From: Novosphingobium sp. PhB57
GTDB lineage: Bacteria > Pseudomonadota > Alphaproteobacteria > Sphingomonadales > Sphingomonadaceae
DNA: 64,000 nt
Assembly: GCF_004342985.1 (NCBI RefSeq)
Contig: NZ_SMBO01000001.1
Location: 248,001 to 312,000, forward strand
Direction of reading: 5' to 3'
The notes beneath the pieces were generated by a model that did not search any database, was not told the DNA's origin, and was given only the letters and a program-made list of their open reading frames with translations. Shown here one piece after another: positions 50,977 to 59,246 of the stretch. Position 1 is the stretch's first letter. Each line of letters starts with the position of its first letter. Both the position numbers and the translations under genes were made by a program.

Positions 50977-51287
50977 TGCGAAAAAATTGGGCGTAATTGC
51001 ATAACGTGCATGTGATCGCTCGGGCGTTGAATTTCTGGCCGTCCTGAGGGGCAATGCGCTTGTTAGAAATGCATGCGCCTGCCGGTTTGCGCGCTACGGA
51101 TGCCGCGACGTGCCGCAACTCAGCCTATCGAGCGACGTTGGAGCGTCTTCGGGCGCCGTGGCTGCGCCTGCAATGAAGCGGCGCGGCCAGTGCCTTAAAA
51201 CCAGAAACGGATGAAGGCGAGGTGCGCGGAGCTGCGAGACTTGACCGGGAGCATTGATGCAAACGTCAATTCGCGCGGATGCAGCGC

Positions 51288-51351
51288 AAAAAAAAGGCCG
51301 GTCCGAAGACCAGCCCTTGGAAAGTTTTTGGGAGAGGATGCCTGAAAGGCC
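51288..51351 (-). ncRNA. Candidate small RNA 2 (about 64 nt)
   Basis: Same design as candidate 1 on the same strand: 5' hairpin GCCUUUCAGGC, open CCUCUCCC region, then an 8-bp terminator stem GGCTGGTC/GACCGGCC closed by a UUCG tetraloop and followed by eight U. The terminator stems of the two copies differ at several bases yet both pair, whereas the 30-nt core is identical. This points to selection on RNA structure and on the core sequence. Confidence 0.65.
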
Positions 51352-51357
51352 TGTTCC

Positions 51358-51386
51358 ATATGCTCCCGACACTGATTCGCTGCAAA
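51358..51386 (-). promoter_or_regulatory. Promoter of candidate small RNA 2
   Basis: TTTGCA (51386-51381) and GCATAT (51363-51358) on the minus strand, 17 bp apart, in the same position relative to the RNA as in copy 1. Confidence 0.55.
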
Positions 51387-51438
51387 TGCGAAAAGATTGA
51401 GCAACGTTGCAAGGCGTGCAACTGCCGCCCGATCCCGC

Positions 51439-52821
51439 TCAGACTTCGGTAATGGCGCCGTAGAGGTCGTGCTCGTCGGCGTCCTCGATAAGAACGTCAA
51501 CGATATCACCGACTTCCAGGTTCTTTCCGGCATTGCGGAGGAAGACATTGCCGTCGATTTCGGGGGCGTCGGCCTGAGAGCGGCCGGTTGCACCGATGTC
51601 GCCGTCCTCGTCCACTTCGCCGACTTCATCGATGATGACCGGGAGAATACGTCCAACTTTGCCCTGAAGCTTGGCAGCGCTGATCGCGGCGGTCTTCTCC
51701 ATGATGCGGGCGTAGCGTTCTTCCTTGACCTCTTCGGGCACGGCGTTCGGCAGGTCGTTGGCGCTTGCGCCTTCGACGGGTTCGAAACGGAACGCACCCA
51801 CGCGGTCGAGCTGGGCCTCGTCCAGCCAGTCCAGCAGGTACTGGAAGTCCGCCTCGGTCTCACCGGGGAATCCGACCACAAAGCTGGAGCGAATCGCGAT
51901 ATCCGGGCAGATCTCGCGCCACTTGCGCAGACGGTCGAGCACCTTGGCCTCGTTGGCCGGACGCTTCATCGACTTGAGCACCGAAGGCGCAGCGTGCTGG
52001 AAGGGAATGTCGAGGTAAGGCGTCAACAGTCCTTCCGCCATGAGCGGAATCACCGCGTCGACATGGGGATAGGGATAGACGTAGTGCAGGCGGACCCAGG
52101 GCTTGCGGCCCTGCGAATCGCTGAGCTGACCGAGTTCGCGGGCAAGGTCCGTCATGTGCGTGCGGACCTCGTGGTCCTTCCACATGCGCGTCTCATGCCG
52201 CACGTCAACGCCATAGGCCGAAGTGTCCTGGCTGATGACCAGCAGTTCGCGCGTTCCGGCCTGGACCAGCTTTTCCGCCTCGCGCAGCACCGCGTCGATG
52301 CGGCGGCTCGCCAGCTTCCCGCGCAGCGAGGGAATGATGCAGAACGAGCAAGCGTGGTTGCAGCCTTCCGAGATCTTCAGATAGCTGTAGTGCCGCGGCG
52401 TGAGCTTGACGCCGGCTTCGTCGTAGATCTGGGGAATCAGATCGACGTAAGGCGAAAGTTCGGGCGGCGCGGCTTCGTGCACGGCCTCGACCACGGCTTC
52501 GTACTGATGCGCGCCGGTGACGGCCAGCACGTCCGGGAAGCGGGCGCGGATCACGTCGGCCTCATTGCCCATGCAGCCGGTGACGATCACGCGGCCGTTT
52601 TCGGCAATGGCCTCGCCGATCGCGGAGAGGCTCTCTTCCTTCGCGGAATCGAGGAATCCGCAAGTGTTGACGAGCACGACGTCGGCCCCGGCGTAGTCCG
52701 GGCTCATCGTATAGCCGTCGGCGCGCAGGCGGGTGAGGATGCGTTCGGAGTCGACAAGCGCCTTGGGGCAGCCGAGGCTGACCATGCCGACCTTGGGCGG
52801 AGAGGGGATTTCAATAGCCAT
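51439..52821 (-). CDS. rimO: Ribosomal protein S12 methylthiotransferase RimO
   Basis: 460 residues from ATG 52821. Upstream in-frame residues are not conserved in type. The N-terminal methylthiotransferase domain has Cys in [29 protein letters not shown] and GCMGNEADV. The radical-SAM cluster motif is [19 protein letters not shown]-terminal TRAM domain starts near 395. It places a methylthio group on Asp of S12 and needs two iron-sulfur clusters. The conserved DSERI stretch favours RimO over MiaB. Confidence 0.93.
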   Translation of the reverse strand: MAIEIPSPPKVGMVSLGCPKALVDSERILTRLRADGYTMSPDYAGADVVLVNTCGFLDSAKEESLSAIGEAIAENGRVIVTGCMGNEADVIRARFPDVLAVTGAHQYEAVVEAVHEAAPPELSPYVDLIPQIYDEAGVKLTPRHYSYLKISEGCNHACSFCIIPSLRGKLASRRIDAVLREAEKLVQAGTRELLVISQDTSAYGVDVRHETRMWKDHEVRTHMTDLARELGQLSDSQGRKPWVRLHYVYPYPHVDAVIPLMAEGLLTPYLDIPFQHAAPSVLKSMKRPANEAKVLDRLRKWREICPDIAIRSSFVVGFPGETEADFQYLLDWLDEAQLDRVGAFRFEPVEGASANDLPNAVPEEVKEERYARIMEKTAAISAAKLQGKVGRILPVIIDEVGEVDEDGDIGATGRSQADAPEIDGNVFLRNAGKNLEVGDIVDVLIEDADEHDLYGAITEV

Positions 52822-52979
52822 AGGGATGGCGCGCCCGATACGCCTATTGCGCCCGAGAGTCACGAAAAACGAATCGTACCGGCCGAGTGGCAGGCGAATC
52901 CCTTCCTTCGATGCGCACTTGTCTTGCGCCTTCGGCACGGGCCTGCAAGAGAGAAGCTATTGGAAAACAGGGGATGTCG

Positions 52980-53372
52980 ATGGGTCCGGTTAACTGGTTG
53001 GCGGTCTTCCTGGCTGCGGCGCTTGCGGTGGCGGTGGGCCTTGTCTGGCACGGTCCGTTGTTCCGAACCGGGCGGCAGCTGATTCCCGGACGCGCGCAGC
53101 GCGGGGCCAATTATGCCGTGGTCGTCTTCGTCATGCTGGTGTCTTCGGCCATGCTCGGCCACAATTTCGCGCGGATCGGGGCGGAAACGCTGGCTGCTAA
53201 GCCCTGGCTCTATTTCATGCAGACGGGCGGCGTCTCGGTGGCCTTCGTGATGCCCGCTGTGTGGCTGACCCACCTTCGCCAGCGCACCGAGCCGATGCGC
53301 CGCGTGGTGGACTGCCTGTTCTGGCTGGTGGCCTATCTGGCGATGGGCCTGGTGTTCTGGGTGCTAGGCTGA
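52980..53372 (+). CDS. DUF1761 membrane protein
   Basis: 130 residues from ATG 52980, chosen for AGGGG 6 nt upstream. An ATG two codons earlier is also possible. Four hydrophobic segments (NWLAVFLAAALAVAVGLVW, NYAVVVFVMLVSS, GGVSVAFVMPAVWL and LFWLVAYLAMGLVFW) with GPLF after the first helix match DUF1761. Function unknown. It overlaps the converging potassium-channel gene by 9 bp. Confidence 0.75.
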   Translation: MGPVNWLAVFLAAALAVAVGLVWHGPLFRTGRQLIPGRAQRGANYAVVVFVMLVSSAMLGHNFARIGAETLAAKPWLYFMQTGGVSVAFVMPAVWLTHLRQRTEPMRRVVDCLFWLVAYLAMGLVFWVLG

Positions 53373-54431
53373 ACCGGCTTCGTCGGTAGCCTTGGTGGGG
53401 GCGATTTCCACCACGATGTCGCCGGGCTGCAGGATGCTGGCGTCGTCTTCCCAGAAGCCGATGGTGTGCTCTCCCCGGTAGATGCGAAGCCCCTTGCCGC
53501 CCGTGGCGAGCTGGTCGAGCGGCCGGCCGATCTCCTCAGGCGCCACCGGCCGTTCGACCAGCTGCACCCGGCCCGCCACGGAGGCGAGGTCGGAGAAATA
53601 GTCCGCGACGTGCTGGCCCTCGGCCGAGCCTGCCAGGAGCAGGCCGGTGAAGCGCACCGGGTTGATGACGTTGTTGGCGCCGGCCTGCCGCGCGAGGAGT
53701 TCGTTGTCATCGGCCCGAATGACCACCGTGATGGGCACCGTGGGTGCAAGGTGGCGGGTGGTGAGCACGATCAGCACCGAAGTATCGTCGCGCCCGGCGG
53801 AGACCAGCACCGTTCGCGCCGTCGTCACGCGGACCGCGTTCTGGATATCGTCACGCGTGGCGTCGCCCTGGAGCACGTTGCAGCCCAGTTTCTCGGCGTG
53901 AGCCAGACGGGCCTCCACCGGGTCGACCACGACGATGCAGGCCGGTTCCATCCCGCGCTCGACCAGTTCCTTGACCGCTTCCGAGCCACTGACGCCGAAG
54001 CCGAGCACGACGATGTGGTCCTCCAGCCTTTCCTGGATTCGCTTCATGCGCCAACTCTCCCAGCTGCGTTTGATGATGAAATTGTAGGCCGTGCCGACGA
54101 AGATGGTGATGACGGCGAGCCGGATCGGCGTGACCAGGATCGCCTCGATCAGCCGCGCCCGGTCGCTGACGGGGGCGATGTCGCCAAAGCCCGTGGTCGT
54201 GATCGAGATCATCGTGAAATAGACGACGTCGAGGAAGCTGACCTGCCCGTCGTGGACATCGTGGAGGCCGGCCCGGTCGCTCCAGTGGACCATGATGACC
54301 ACGAAGATCAGGAAGAACGCACCGCCCAGGCGCAAGGCCACGTCGGCCCAGACCGGGACCGCCAGCGACCGACGCAATGGTTTGAACGAAGGCGGCCTGA
54401 ATACGGCGCGAGCAGAGTGTCGCTTCGACAT
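53364..54431 (-). CDS. Ion channel with RCK (TrkA-N) domain, potassium-channel-like
   Basis: 355 residues from ATG 54431 (TTG three codons earlier also possible). Two membrane helices (about 35-50 and 95-115) flank a pore loop with TTTGFGDIAP, a potassium selectivity filter (TGFGD, the Phe variant). The RCK domain follows with the Rossmann motif VVLGFGVSGSEAVKEL and an acidic VVVDPVEARL, then a TrkA-C-like end. It would be an inner-membrane channel gated by nucleotides or ions. Confidence 0.88.
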   Translation of the reverse strand: MSKRHSARAVFRPPSFKPLRRSLAVPVWADVALRLGGAFFLIFVVIMVHWSDRAGLHDVHDGQVSFLDVVYFTMISITTTGFGDIAPVSDRARLIEAILVTPIRLAVITIFVGTAYNFIIKRSWESWRMKRIQERLEDHIVVLGFGVSGSEAVKELVERGMEPACIVVVDPVEARLAHAEKLGCNVLQGDATRDDIQNAVRVTTARTVLVSAGRDDTSVLIVLTTRHLAPTVPITVVIRADDNELLARQAGANNVINPVRFTGLLLAGSAEGQHVADYFSDLASVAGRVQLVERPVAPEEIGRPLDQLATGGKGLRIYRGEHTIGFWEDDASILQPGDIVVEIAPTKATDEAGSA

Positions 54432-54442
54432 GCCCGCCAAGC

Positions 54443-55597
54443 TTAGGGGGCCTTGGGCAACTCGTCCAGCGGATCGACGGGCTTGCCGTTCTGCCGCACC
54501 TCGAAGTGAAGCTCGTTGCCCTTGGCAAGGCCCGTGCTGCCGACCAGCCCGACGCGCTCTCCGGCCGCCACCCTGGCGCCTTCCTTGACGGTCACCCGGC
54601 TGAGGAAGGCGTAGGCGGTGAACCAGCCGTCGCCGTGGTCGAGCACGACGAGATTGCCGAACTGCTCCTTTTCCATGCCCGCGAAACGCACGGTGCCGGC
54701 CGCGGCGGCCCGGACCATTGTGGCTTCCGGGGCCTTGATGTCGATGCCGTCGTGATGGTTGGCGCCGGTCGCGAAGCCGCGGCGGATGGGGCCGCTGACA
54801 GGCCAGGCGAATCGCGCGCTACGCGTGGTCGGCGTGCTCTGCGGAGCGGGGATCGCCAGCAGCGGTGCGGCGGTGGGCGCAGACGTGGGCGCAGCGACAG
54901 GCACGGAAGCGCCGCTTGCGGGCGGCGGATCGAGCAAAGTGGGGATCAGCAGCGTCTGGCCCGGCTTGACCGGCGCGGCCGGATCGAGACCATTGGCCAG
55001 GGCGACCTGCTCCCAGGGCACCGCGTACTTGTACGAGATCGAAAAGCCGGTGTCGCCTGCCTTGACCGTATGCCGGCGCGTGCGGGGGATCTGCAGTTTC
55101 TGGCCGGAGCGCACCGCATAGGGCGGCTGCAGACCATTGGCTTCCGCGATCAGGACGCGGGGAACTTTCGCTGCGGCGGCGATGCCGCCCAGCGTCTCGC
55201 CGGGCTGGACGACGTGCACGGATTCCTGCTCCGGCGGACCCGCTGCGGCGATGGCGGCTTTCGCCGTCGAACTGGCTGCGGCTGCTGCCTTGGCCGTCGC
55301 ACTGGCGCCGGAGGCGCGCGCTGGCGCCGCGGCATTGTCCGGTTTCGGTGCCGCCGTTTTCACCGGCGCAGGCCGGGAGCGCGGAATGGCAAGCTTCTGG
55401 CCCAGCCGGACGACGTAGGGCGCTTTCAGGCCGTTCGCTTTCGCCAGAGCCTCGGAAGAAACGCCGGCGCGGTTGGCGATGCCGTTCAGCGTCTCGCCCG
55501 GTTCGACGACGTGCACGGTCTCGTCCCGCGGTGCCGCGACGGCAGGCGCGATCGGCAGCGCCAGCGCCGCAAGCAGGAACAGGGACTTGGGAATCAT
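54443..55597 (-). CDS. LysM/M23 protein, NlpD-like (probably non-catalytic amidase activator)
   Basis: 384 residues. Signal peptide (SLFLLAALALPIAPAVA), three LysM repeats (about 27-72, 125-170, 175-220) separated by an Ala/Pro linker, and a C-terminal M23 domain (about 275-380). The M23 motifs are degraded: HHDGID is present, but the expected second His is Phe in AYAFLSR and the HxH motif reads NELHFEVR. That pattern is typical of NlpD/EnvC proteins that activate cell-division amidases rather than cut peptidoglycan. It overlaps surE by 4 bp, the classical surE-nlpD neighbourhood. Confidence 0.85.
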   Translation of the reverse strand: MIPKSLFLLAALALPIAPAVAAPRDETVHVVEPGETLNGIANRAGVSSEALAKANGLKAPYVVRLGQKLAIPRSRPAPVKTAAPKPDNAAAPARASGASATAKAAAAASSTAKAAIAAAGPPEQESVHVVQPGETLGGIAAAAKVPRVLIAEANGLQPPYAVRSGQKLQIPRTRRHTVKAGDTGFSISYKYAVPWEQVALANGLDPAAPVKPGQTLLIPTLLDPPPASGASVPVAAPTSAPTAAPLLAIPAPQSTPTTRSARFAWPVSGPIRRGFATGANHHDGIDIKAPEATMVRAAAAGTVRFAGMEKEQFGNLVVLDHGDGWFTAYAFLSRVTVKEGARVAAGERVGLVGSTGLAKGNELHFEVRQNGKPVDPLDELPKAP

Positions 55598-56358
55598 GCT
55601 TCGAAGCGGCTCGCGATCTGCGCTATCGCGGCGTCATGCGTGAGGTCGATCTGGAGCGGGGTCACAGAGATATAGCCTTCGGAGATCGCTTCGAGATCGG
55701 TGTTGTGGCCGGGCGTGTGCTCGATGCCGTGCAGGCCGAACCAGAAGTACGGGAAGCCACGCGGGTCCATGCCCTCGACGACCGAGCCGCGCGCATAGTC
55801 GTGGAAGCCCTGGCGGACCACGCGAATGCCCTTCACGTCAGCTCCGGCCAGGGGCGGGAAGTTGACGTTGATGAGGGTGCGCGGCGCGAACGGCATGTCC
55901 AGCAGGGGGCGCAGCACTTTGGCGCCCCATTCCTCGGCCGCCGAGAAGCTGACATTGTTGCCGAGGCCTTCGCCCGCATAGACCTGGCTGAGCGCGATCG
56001 AGGGGATGCCTGCCATGGCCCCTTCCATCGCCGCGGAGACGGTGCCCGAATACGTCACGTCGTCACCGAGGTTAGCGCCGCGGTTGACGCCGGATAGGAT
56101 CAGGTCCGGCGGGCCGGGCAAGGCTTTCTTGAGGCCCAGGGTCACCGAATCGGTCGGCGTGCCCGTGACCGAGAAGCGCTTGGGCGCATGCTCGCGCATG
56201 CGCACCGGGCGGCCCAGCGTCAGCGAATGGCCCGCGCCCGACTGTTCCTCGCTCGGCGCGCAGATCCAGATATCGTCCGAAAGCTGTGCGGCGATCTTCT
56301 CCAGGACATAGAGGCCGGGGGCGTTGATGCCGTCGTCATTGGTGAGCAGGATACGCAT
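55594..56358 (-). CDS. surE: 5'/3'-nucleotidase SurE
   Basis: 254 residues. The metal-binding start MRILLTNDDGINAPGL and the motif LSGVNRGANLGDDVTYSGTV define SurE, a survival-protein phosphatase acting on nucleoside monophosphates. Its stop overlaps the NlpD-like start (ATGA), and serS lies 56 bp upstream on the same strand. Confidence 0.94.
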   Translation of the reverse strand: MRILLTNDDGINAPGLYVLEKIAAQLSDDIWICAPSEEQSGAGHSLTLGRPVRMREHAPKRFSVTGTPTDSVTLGLKKALPGPPDLILSGVNRGANLGDDVTYSGTVSAAMEGAMAGIPSIALSQVYAGEGLGNNVSFSAAEEWGAKVLRPLLDMPFAPRTLINVNFPPLAGADVKGIRVVRQGFHDYARGSVVEGMDPRGFPYFWFGLHGIEHTPGHNTDLEAISEGYISVTPLQIDLTHDAAIAQIASRFEA

Positions 56359-56414
56359 GATTTTTCTGCTGCTTTCATTCGTCGTCCCGTAACAGGTTCA
56401 GGGCGACGAGGAGT

Positions 56415-57722
56415 TCAGGTGTGCTTCGAGTCGAGAGCGGCTTCGTGGCCGGCCGTCAGCTTGTCGATCCCGCCCATCCAGGGCTTGAGCGCTTCGGGAA
56501 CGCGCACCGAGCCGTCTTCCTGCTGGTAGTTCTCCAGAACCGCCACCAGCGTACGGCCGACCGCGAGGCCCGAGCCGTTGAGCGTGTGCAGGAACTCCGT
56601 CTTCTTCGAACCTTCCGGCTTGAAGCGCGCGTTCATCCGGCGGGCCTGGTAGTCGCCGCAGTTCGAGATCGAGCTGATCTCGCGGTAGGCCGCCTGGCCG
56701 GGCAGCCAGACCTCGAGGTCGAAGGTCTTGCGCGCCGTCGCGCCCATGTCGCCGGTGCAGAGCAGCACTTTGCGATAGGGCAGTTCCAGCGCCTGGAGGA
56801 TCGTTTCGGCGGCCGCGACCATGCGCTCGTGCTCGGCTTCCGACTGCTCGGGCGCGCAGATCGTGACGAGTTCCACTTTCTCGAACTGGTGCTGGCGGAT
56901 GAAGCCGCGCGTATCGCGGCCCGCAGCGCCCGCTTCCGAGCGGAAGCAAGGGGTGAGGGCGGTCATGCGCAGGGGCAGGGCGGCCGTATCGACGATCTCG
57001 TCCTGGACCGCATTGGTCAGCGAGACTTCGGCGGTGGGGATGAGCCAGCGACCGTCCGTGGTCCGGAACAGGTCCTCGGAGAACTTCGGAAGCTGGCCGG
57101 TGCCGAACACGGCCTCGTCCTTGACCAGCAGCGGCACGATGCATTCCATATAGCCGTTGGTGGCGGTCTGGGTGTCCAGCATGAACTGCGCCAGCGCCCG
57201 GTGCAGGCGCGCCATCTGGCCCTTCAGGAACGTGAAGCGCGCGCCGGAAATCTTGGCGCCGGTCTCGAAATCGAGGCCGAGTGCCGGGCCGAGATCGGCA
57301 TGTTCTTTGGGCTCGAAGGCGTAAGTGCCCGGCGTGCCCCATTTCGAGACTTCGACATTCTCGCTCTCGTCCGCGCCGTCCGGCACTTCGGCGACGGGGA
57401 TGTTGGGCAAGGCGGCCAGGGCATTGTGAAGCTGGGCGGAGAGGTCCTTCTCCTCGGCTTCGAGCGCCGGGAGGGTGTCCTTGAGCTGGGCGACTTCGGC
57501 CTTCAGCGCTTCGGCCGTGGCGCTGTCGCCCTGGCTCATGGCCTTGCCGATCGCCTTCGATGCCTCGTTGCGGCGGTTCTGCCCTTCCTGCATGCGCGTC
57601 GCCACCGAGCGGCGCTGCTCGTCGAGGGCGAGGATGTCGGCAGCCACGGGGAGAGCCCCACGGCGGGCGAGGCCGGCGTCGAATCCTTCGGGATTCTCGC
57701 GGATCAGGCGGATATCGTGCAT
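56415..57722 (-). CDS. serS: Seryl-tRNA synthetase
   Basis: 435 residues, full length. An N-terminal coiled-coil tRNA-binding arm (about 30-110) precedes the class II core with motif 2 ([30 protein letters not shown]) and motif 3 ([20 protein letters not shown]). It charges tRNA-Ser and tRNA-Sec. tRNA-Val lies upstream on the same strand, surE downstream. Confidence 0.97.
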   Translation of the reverse strand: MHDIRLIRENPEGFDAGLARRGALPVAADILALDEQRRSVATRMQEGQNRRNEASKAIGKAMSQGDSATAEALKAEVAQLKDTLPALEAEEKDLSAQLHNALAALPNIPVAEVPDGADESENVEVSKWGTPGTYAFEPKEHADLGPALGLDFETGAKISGARFTFLKGQMARLHRALAQFMLDTQTATNGYMECIVPLLVKDEAVFGTGQLPKFSEDLFRTTDGRWLIPTAEVSLTNAVQDEIVDTAALPLRMTALTPCFRSEAGAAGRDTRGFIRQHQFEKVELVTICAPEQSEAEHERMVAAAETILQALELPYRKVLLCTGDMGATARKTFDLEVWLPGQAAYREISSISNCGDYQARRMNARFKPEGSKKTEFLHTLNGSGLAVGRTLVAVLENYQQEDGSVRVPEALKPWMGGIDKLTAGHEAALDSKHT

Positions 57723-57842
57723 GGCGCGCGCTATGCCGCCTCATGCGCGCAGGCGCAAGATTCCAGAGGCTCGTTTCGGCCTGCGAGAAATGGTGATCTT
57801 GGGGAAAATGTCCGCCTTGCAAACGCCATCCCGTAGAAGGGA

Positions 57843-57917
57843 TGGTGGGCGCGGCAGGGATTGAACCTGCGACCCCACCCGTGTGAAGGGTGTGCTCTAC
57901 CACTGAGCTACGCGCCC
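57843..57917 (-). tRNA. tRNA-Val (CAC)
   Basis: A 75-nt cloverleaf on the minus strand: acceptor GGGCGCG pairs with CGCGCCC, D-arm TAGCTCAGTGGTAGAGC, anticodon loop TTCACAC with anticodon CAC (reads GUG), T-arm with GGTTCAATCC, encoded CCA end. Confidence 0.97.
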
Positions 57918-58005
57918 GCAGAAGGACTGTGTCCGTTGCGGAAGCGCGCCTCTAGATGAGTCGGATCGAATTGACAAGCGCCCATCTGGAATTAAATCGC
58001 GGGGC

Positions 58006-58293
58006 ATGACTGAAGAGACCCAGAACGGCCCTGACGTGCCGCCCGATCACCTCGCCATCAACCCGAAGAGCCCGTTCTTCGATGAGGCAAAGCTTCAGCG
58101 CGGCGTCGGTATCCGCTTCAAGGGTACCGTGCGCACCAATGTGGAAGAATACAGCATTTCCGAAGGCTGGGTGCGCGTCCAGGCCGGCAAGACGCTGGAT
58201 CGCAAGGGCAATCCCCTGACGGTCAAGCTCTCCGGTCCGGTGGAAGCCTGGTACGAAGACCTCGGCGAAGACGCGCCGGTCGCCAAAGTCTGA
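58006..58293 (+). CDS. DUF3297 protein
   Basis: 95 residues. The conserved DUF3297 pattern is seen throughout: PPDHLAINPKSPFFDE, LQRGVGIRFKG, ISEGWVRVQAGKTLDRKGNP and GPVEAWYEDLGE. Small cytosolic protein of unknown function, usually monocistronic. Its stop codon starts a short tandem repeat. Confidence 0.88.
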   Translation: MTEETQNGPDVPPDHLAINPKSPFFDEAKLQRGVGIRFKGTVRTNVEEYSISEGWVRVQAGKTLDRKGNPLTVKLSGPVEAWYEDLGEDAPVAKV

Positions 58294-58303
58294 GGTAAGG
58301 GGC

Positions 58304-58354
58304 CTGAGGTCCGCAAGGCCCTGAGGTCAGCAAGGCCCTGAGGTCAGCAAGGCC
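58304..58354. repeat. 17-bp tandem repeat, three units
   Basis: CTGAGGTCCGCAAGGCC once and CTGAGGTCAGCAAGGCC twice, head to tail. A degenerate first unit (58290-58303) contains the DUF3297 stop codon. Confidence 0.85.
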
Positions 58355-58377
58355 CGATAGGGCCATACCCGGACGGT

Positions 58378-58397
58378 CGGCCTGTTTCGGCAGGCCG
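58378..58397. terminator. Hairpin between convergent genes
   Basis: CGGCCTG and CAGGCCG pair around TTTCGG just after the 17-bp repeat, between DUF3297 and the converging CHAP gene. No U-tract. Confidence 0.4.
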
Positions 58398-58411
58398 CCG
58401 GGCCGGGCGCC

Positions 58412-59068
58412 TCAGTAGAGGCCGGCGATGATTTCGCCGATGGGGTCGCTGCGGCGGCCCTTTTTCCTTTTCTTCGGTGCCTCTGGCGTGGCCGAGACGT
58501 CGTCCAGCCGTTGCAGGGTCGGATCCTGGCCCCCTGCGGGACCGGAATTGGGCCGCGCGTTGTAGATGAAGCCGGACACCGGCCAGTGCGTGTTGCCGAG
58601 GTTGTGAATCGGCGCATACCACACGCGCACTTCGCTCCAGTCGTTTCTGGCCGAGACGTCGAGGACGGTGACGTTCTTCTCGATCCGGCCGCGGCTTCCC
58701 TCGATCGGGGACCAGTTGGCATGGCTCACCAGGATTGTGCGCGAATCGATGACCTTGCTGACCGTGGCGACATGGCCGAGCTGGGAATTGGCGTAAGGCT
58801 CCATCGCCATGACGGCGCCGATGCGCGGGGTATGGCCGATGGCATAGCGGCCCTGGGCCTGGCTCCACCAGGTATGGGCATCGCCGAAGATCTGGATGCC
58901 GGAAAGCTGGCGTGCATAAGGCACGCACTCCAGGTAATCGGGCTTTGCCACCGCGCCCACGGTGTCATCTGCGCCCGCCAAAGCGTCGTCTATGGCGGAA
59001 CGGGCACTGGCCGGCGCGATCGTCGCGGCGGCCAGACCCAGTATGATTGCGATCCGGTAACCCTGCAT
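58412..59068 (-). CDS. Exported CHAP-domain protein
   Basis: 218 residues from ATG 59068 (GGAA upstream). Signal peptide (IAIILGLAAATIAPASA), then a CHAP domain with the catalytic Cys in YLECVPYARQLSGI and the His in LGHVATVSKV, followed by VSHANWSP. CHAP enzymes are amidases or endopeptidases of peptidoglycan cross-links. The C-terminal 45 residues are Pro/Lys-rich and disordered. Confidence 0.87.
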   Translation of the reverse strand: MQGYRIAIILGLAAATIAPASARSAIDDALAGADDTVGAVAKPDYLECVPYARQLSGIQIFGDAHTWWSQAQGRYAIGHTPRIGAVMAMEPYANSQLGHVATVSKVIDSRTILVSHANWSPIEGSRGRIEKNVTVLDVSARNDWSEVRVWYAPIHNLGNTHWPVSGFIYNARPNSGPAGGQDPTLQRLDDVSATPEAPKKRKKGRRSDPIGEIIAGLY

Positions 59069-59246
59069 GTGTTCCAATTCTGCCCGGTACGGTTATGGGA
59101 TTCCTTCAGGGCATGGTTAACGACGAATTAGGAAATTGTTCCCGGACGTCCGGCTTATTTTATTCAATACCGCGCCGCGAGAACGCAGGCGTTTCCATTC
59201 CGAAGGAATTCCCCTACGGGCCGGAATCCTTTATCGAGTTATCAAC

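Larger units (their letters stand above)
50798..51438. other. 641-bp intergenic region holding two RNA-like repeats
   Basis: No protein gene is seen. The region contains two copies of a minus-strand unit (promoter, 30-nt core, terminator), 410 bp apart, described separately. The 287 bp between them (51001-51287) is less structured. A 10-bp palindrome GCAACGTTGC lies at 51401-51410, close to the end of rimO. Confidence 0.6.

Noticed and set aside
50875..51410. Remnant of an insertion sequence or duplicated transposon end
   Set aside because: The two copies are in the same orientation with no transposase or target duplication. Promoter and terminator signals explain the conserved parts better.
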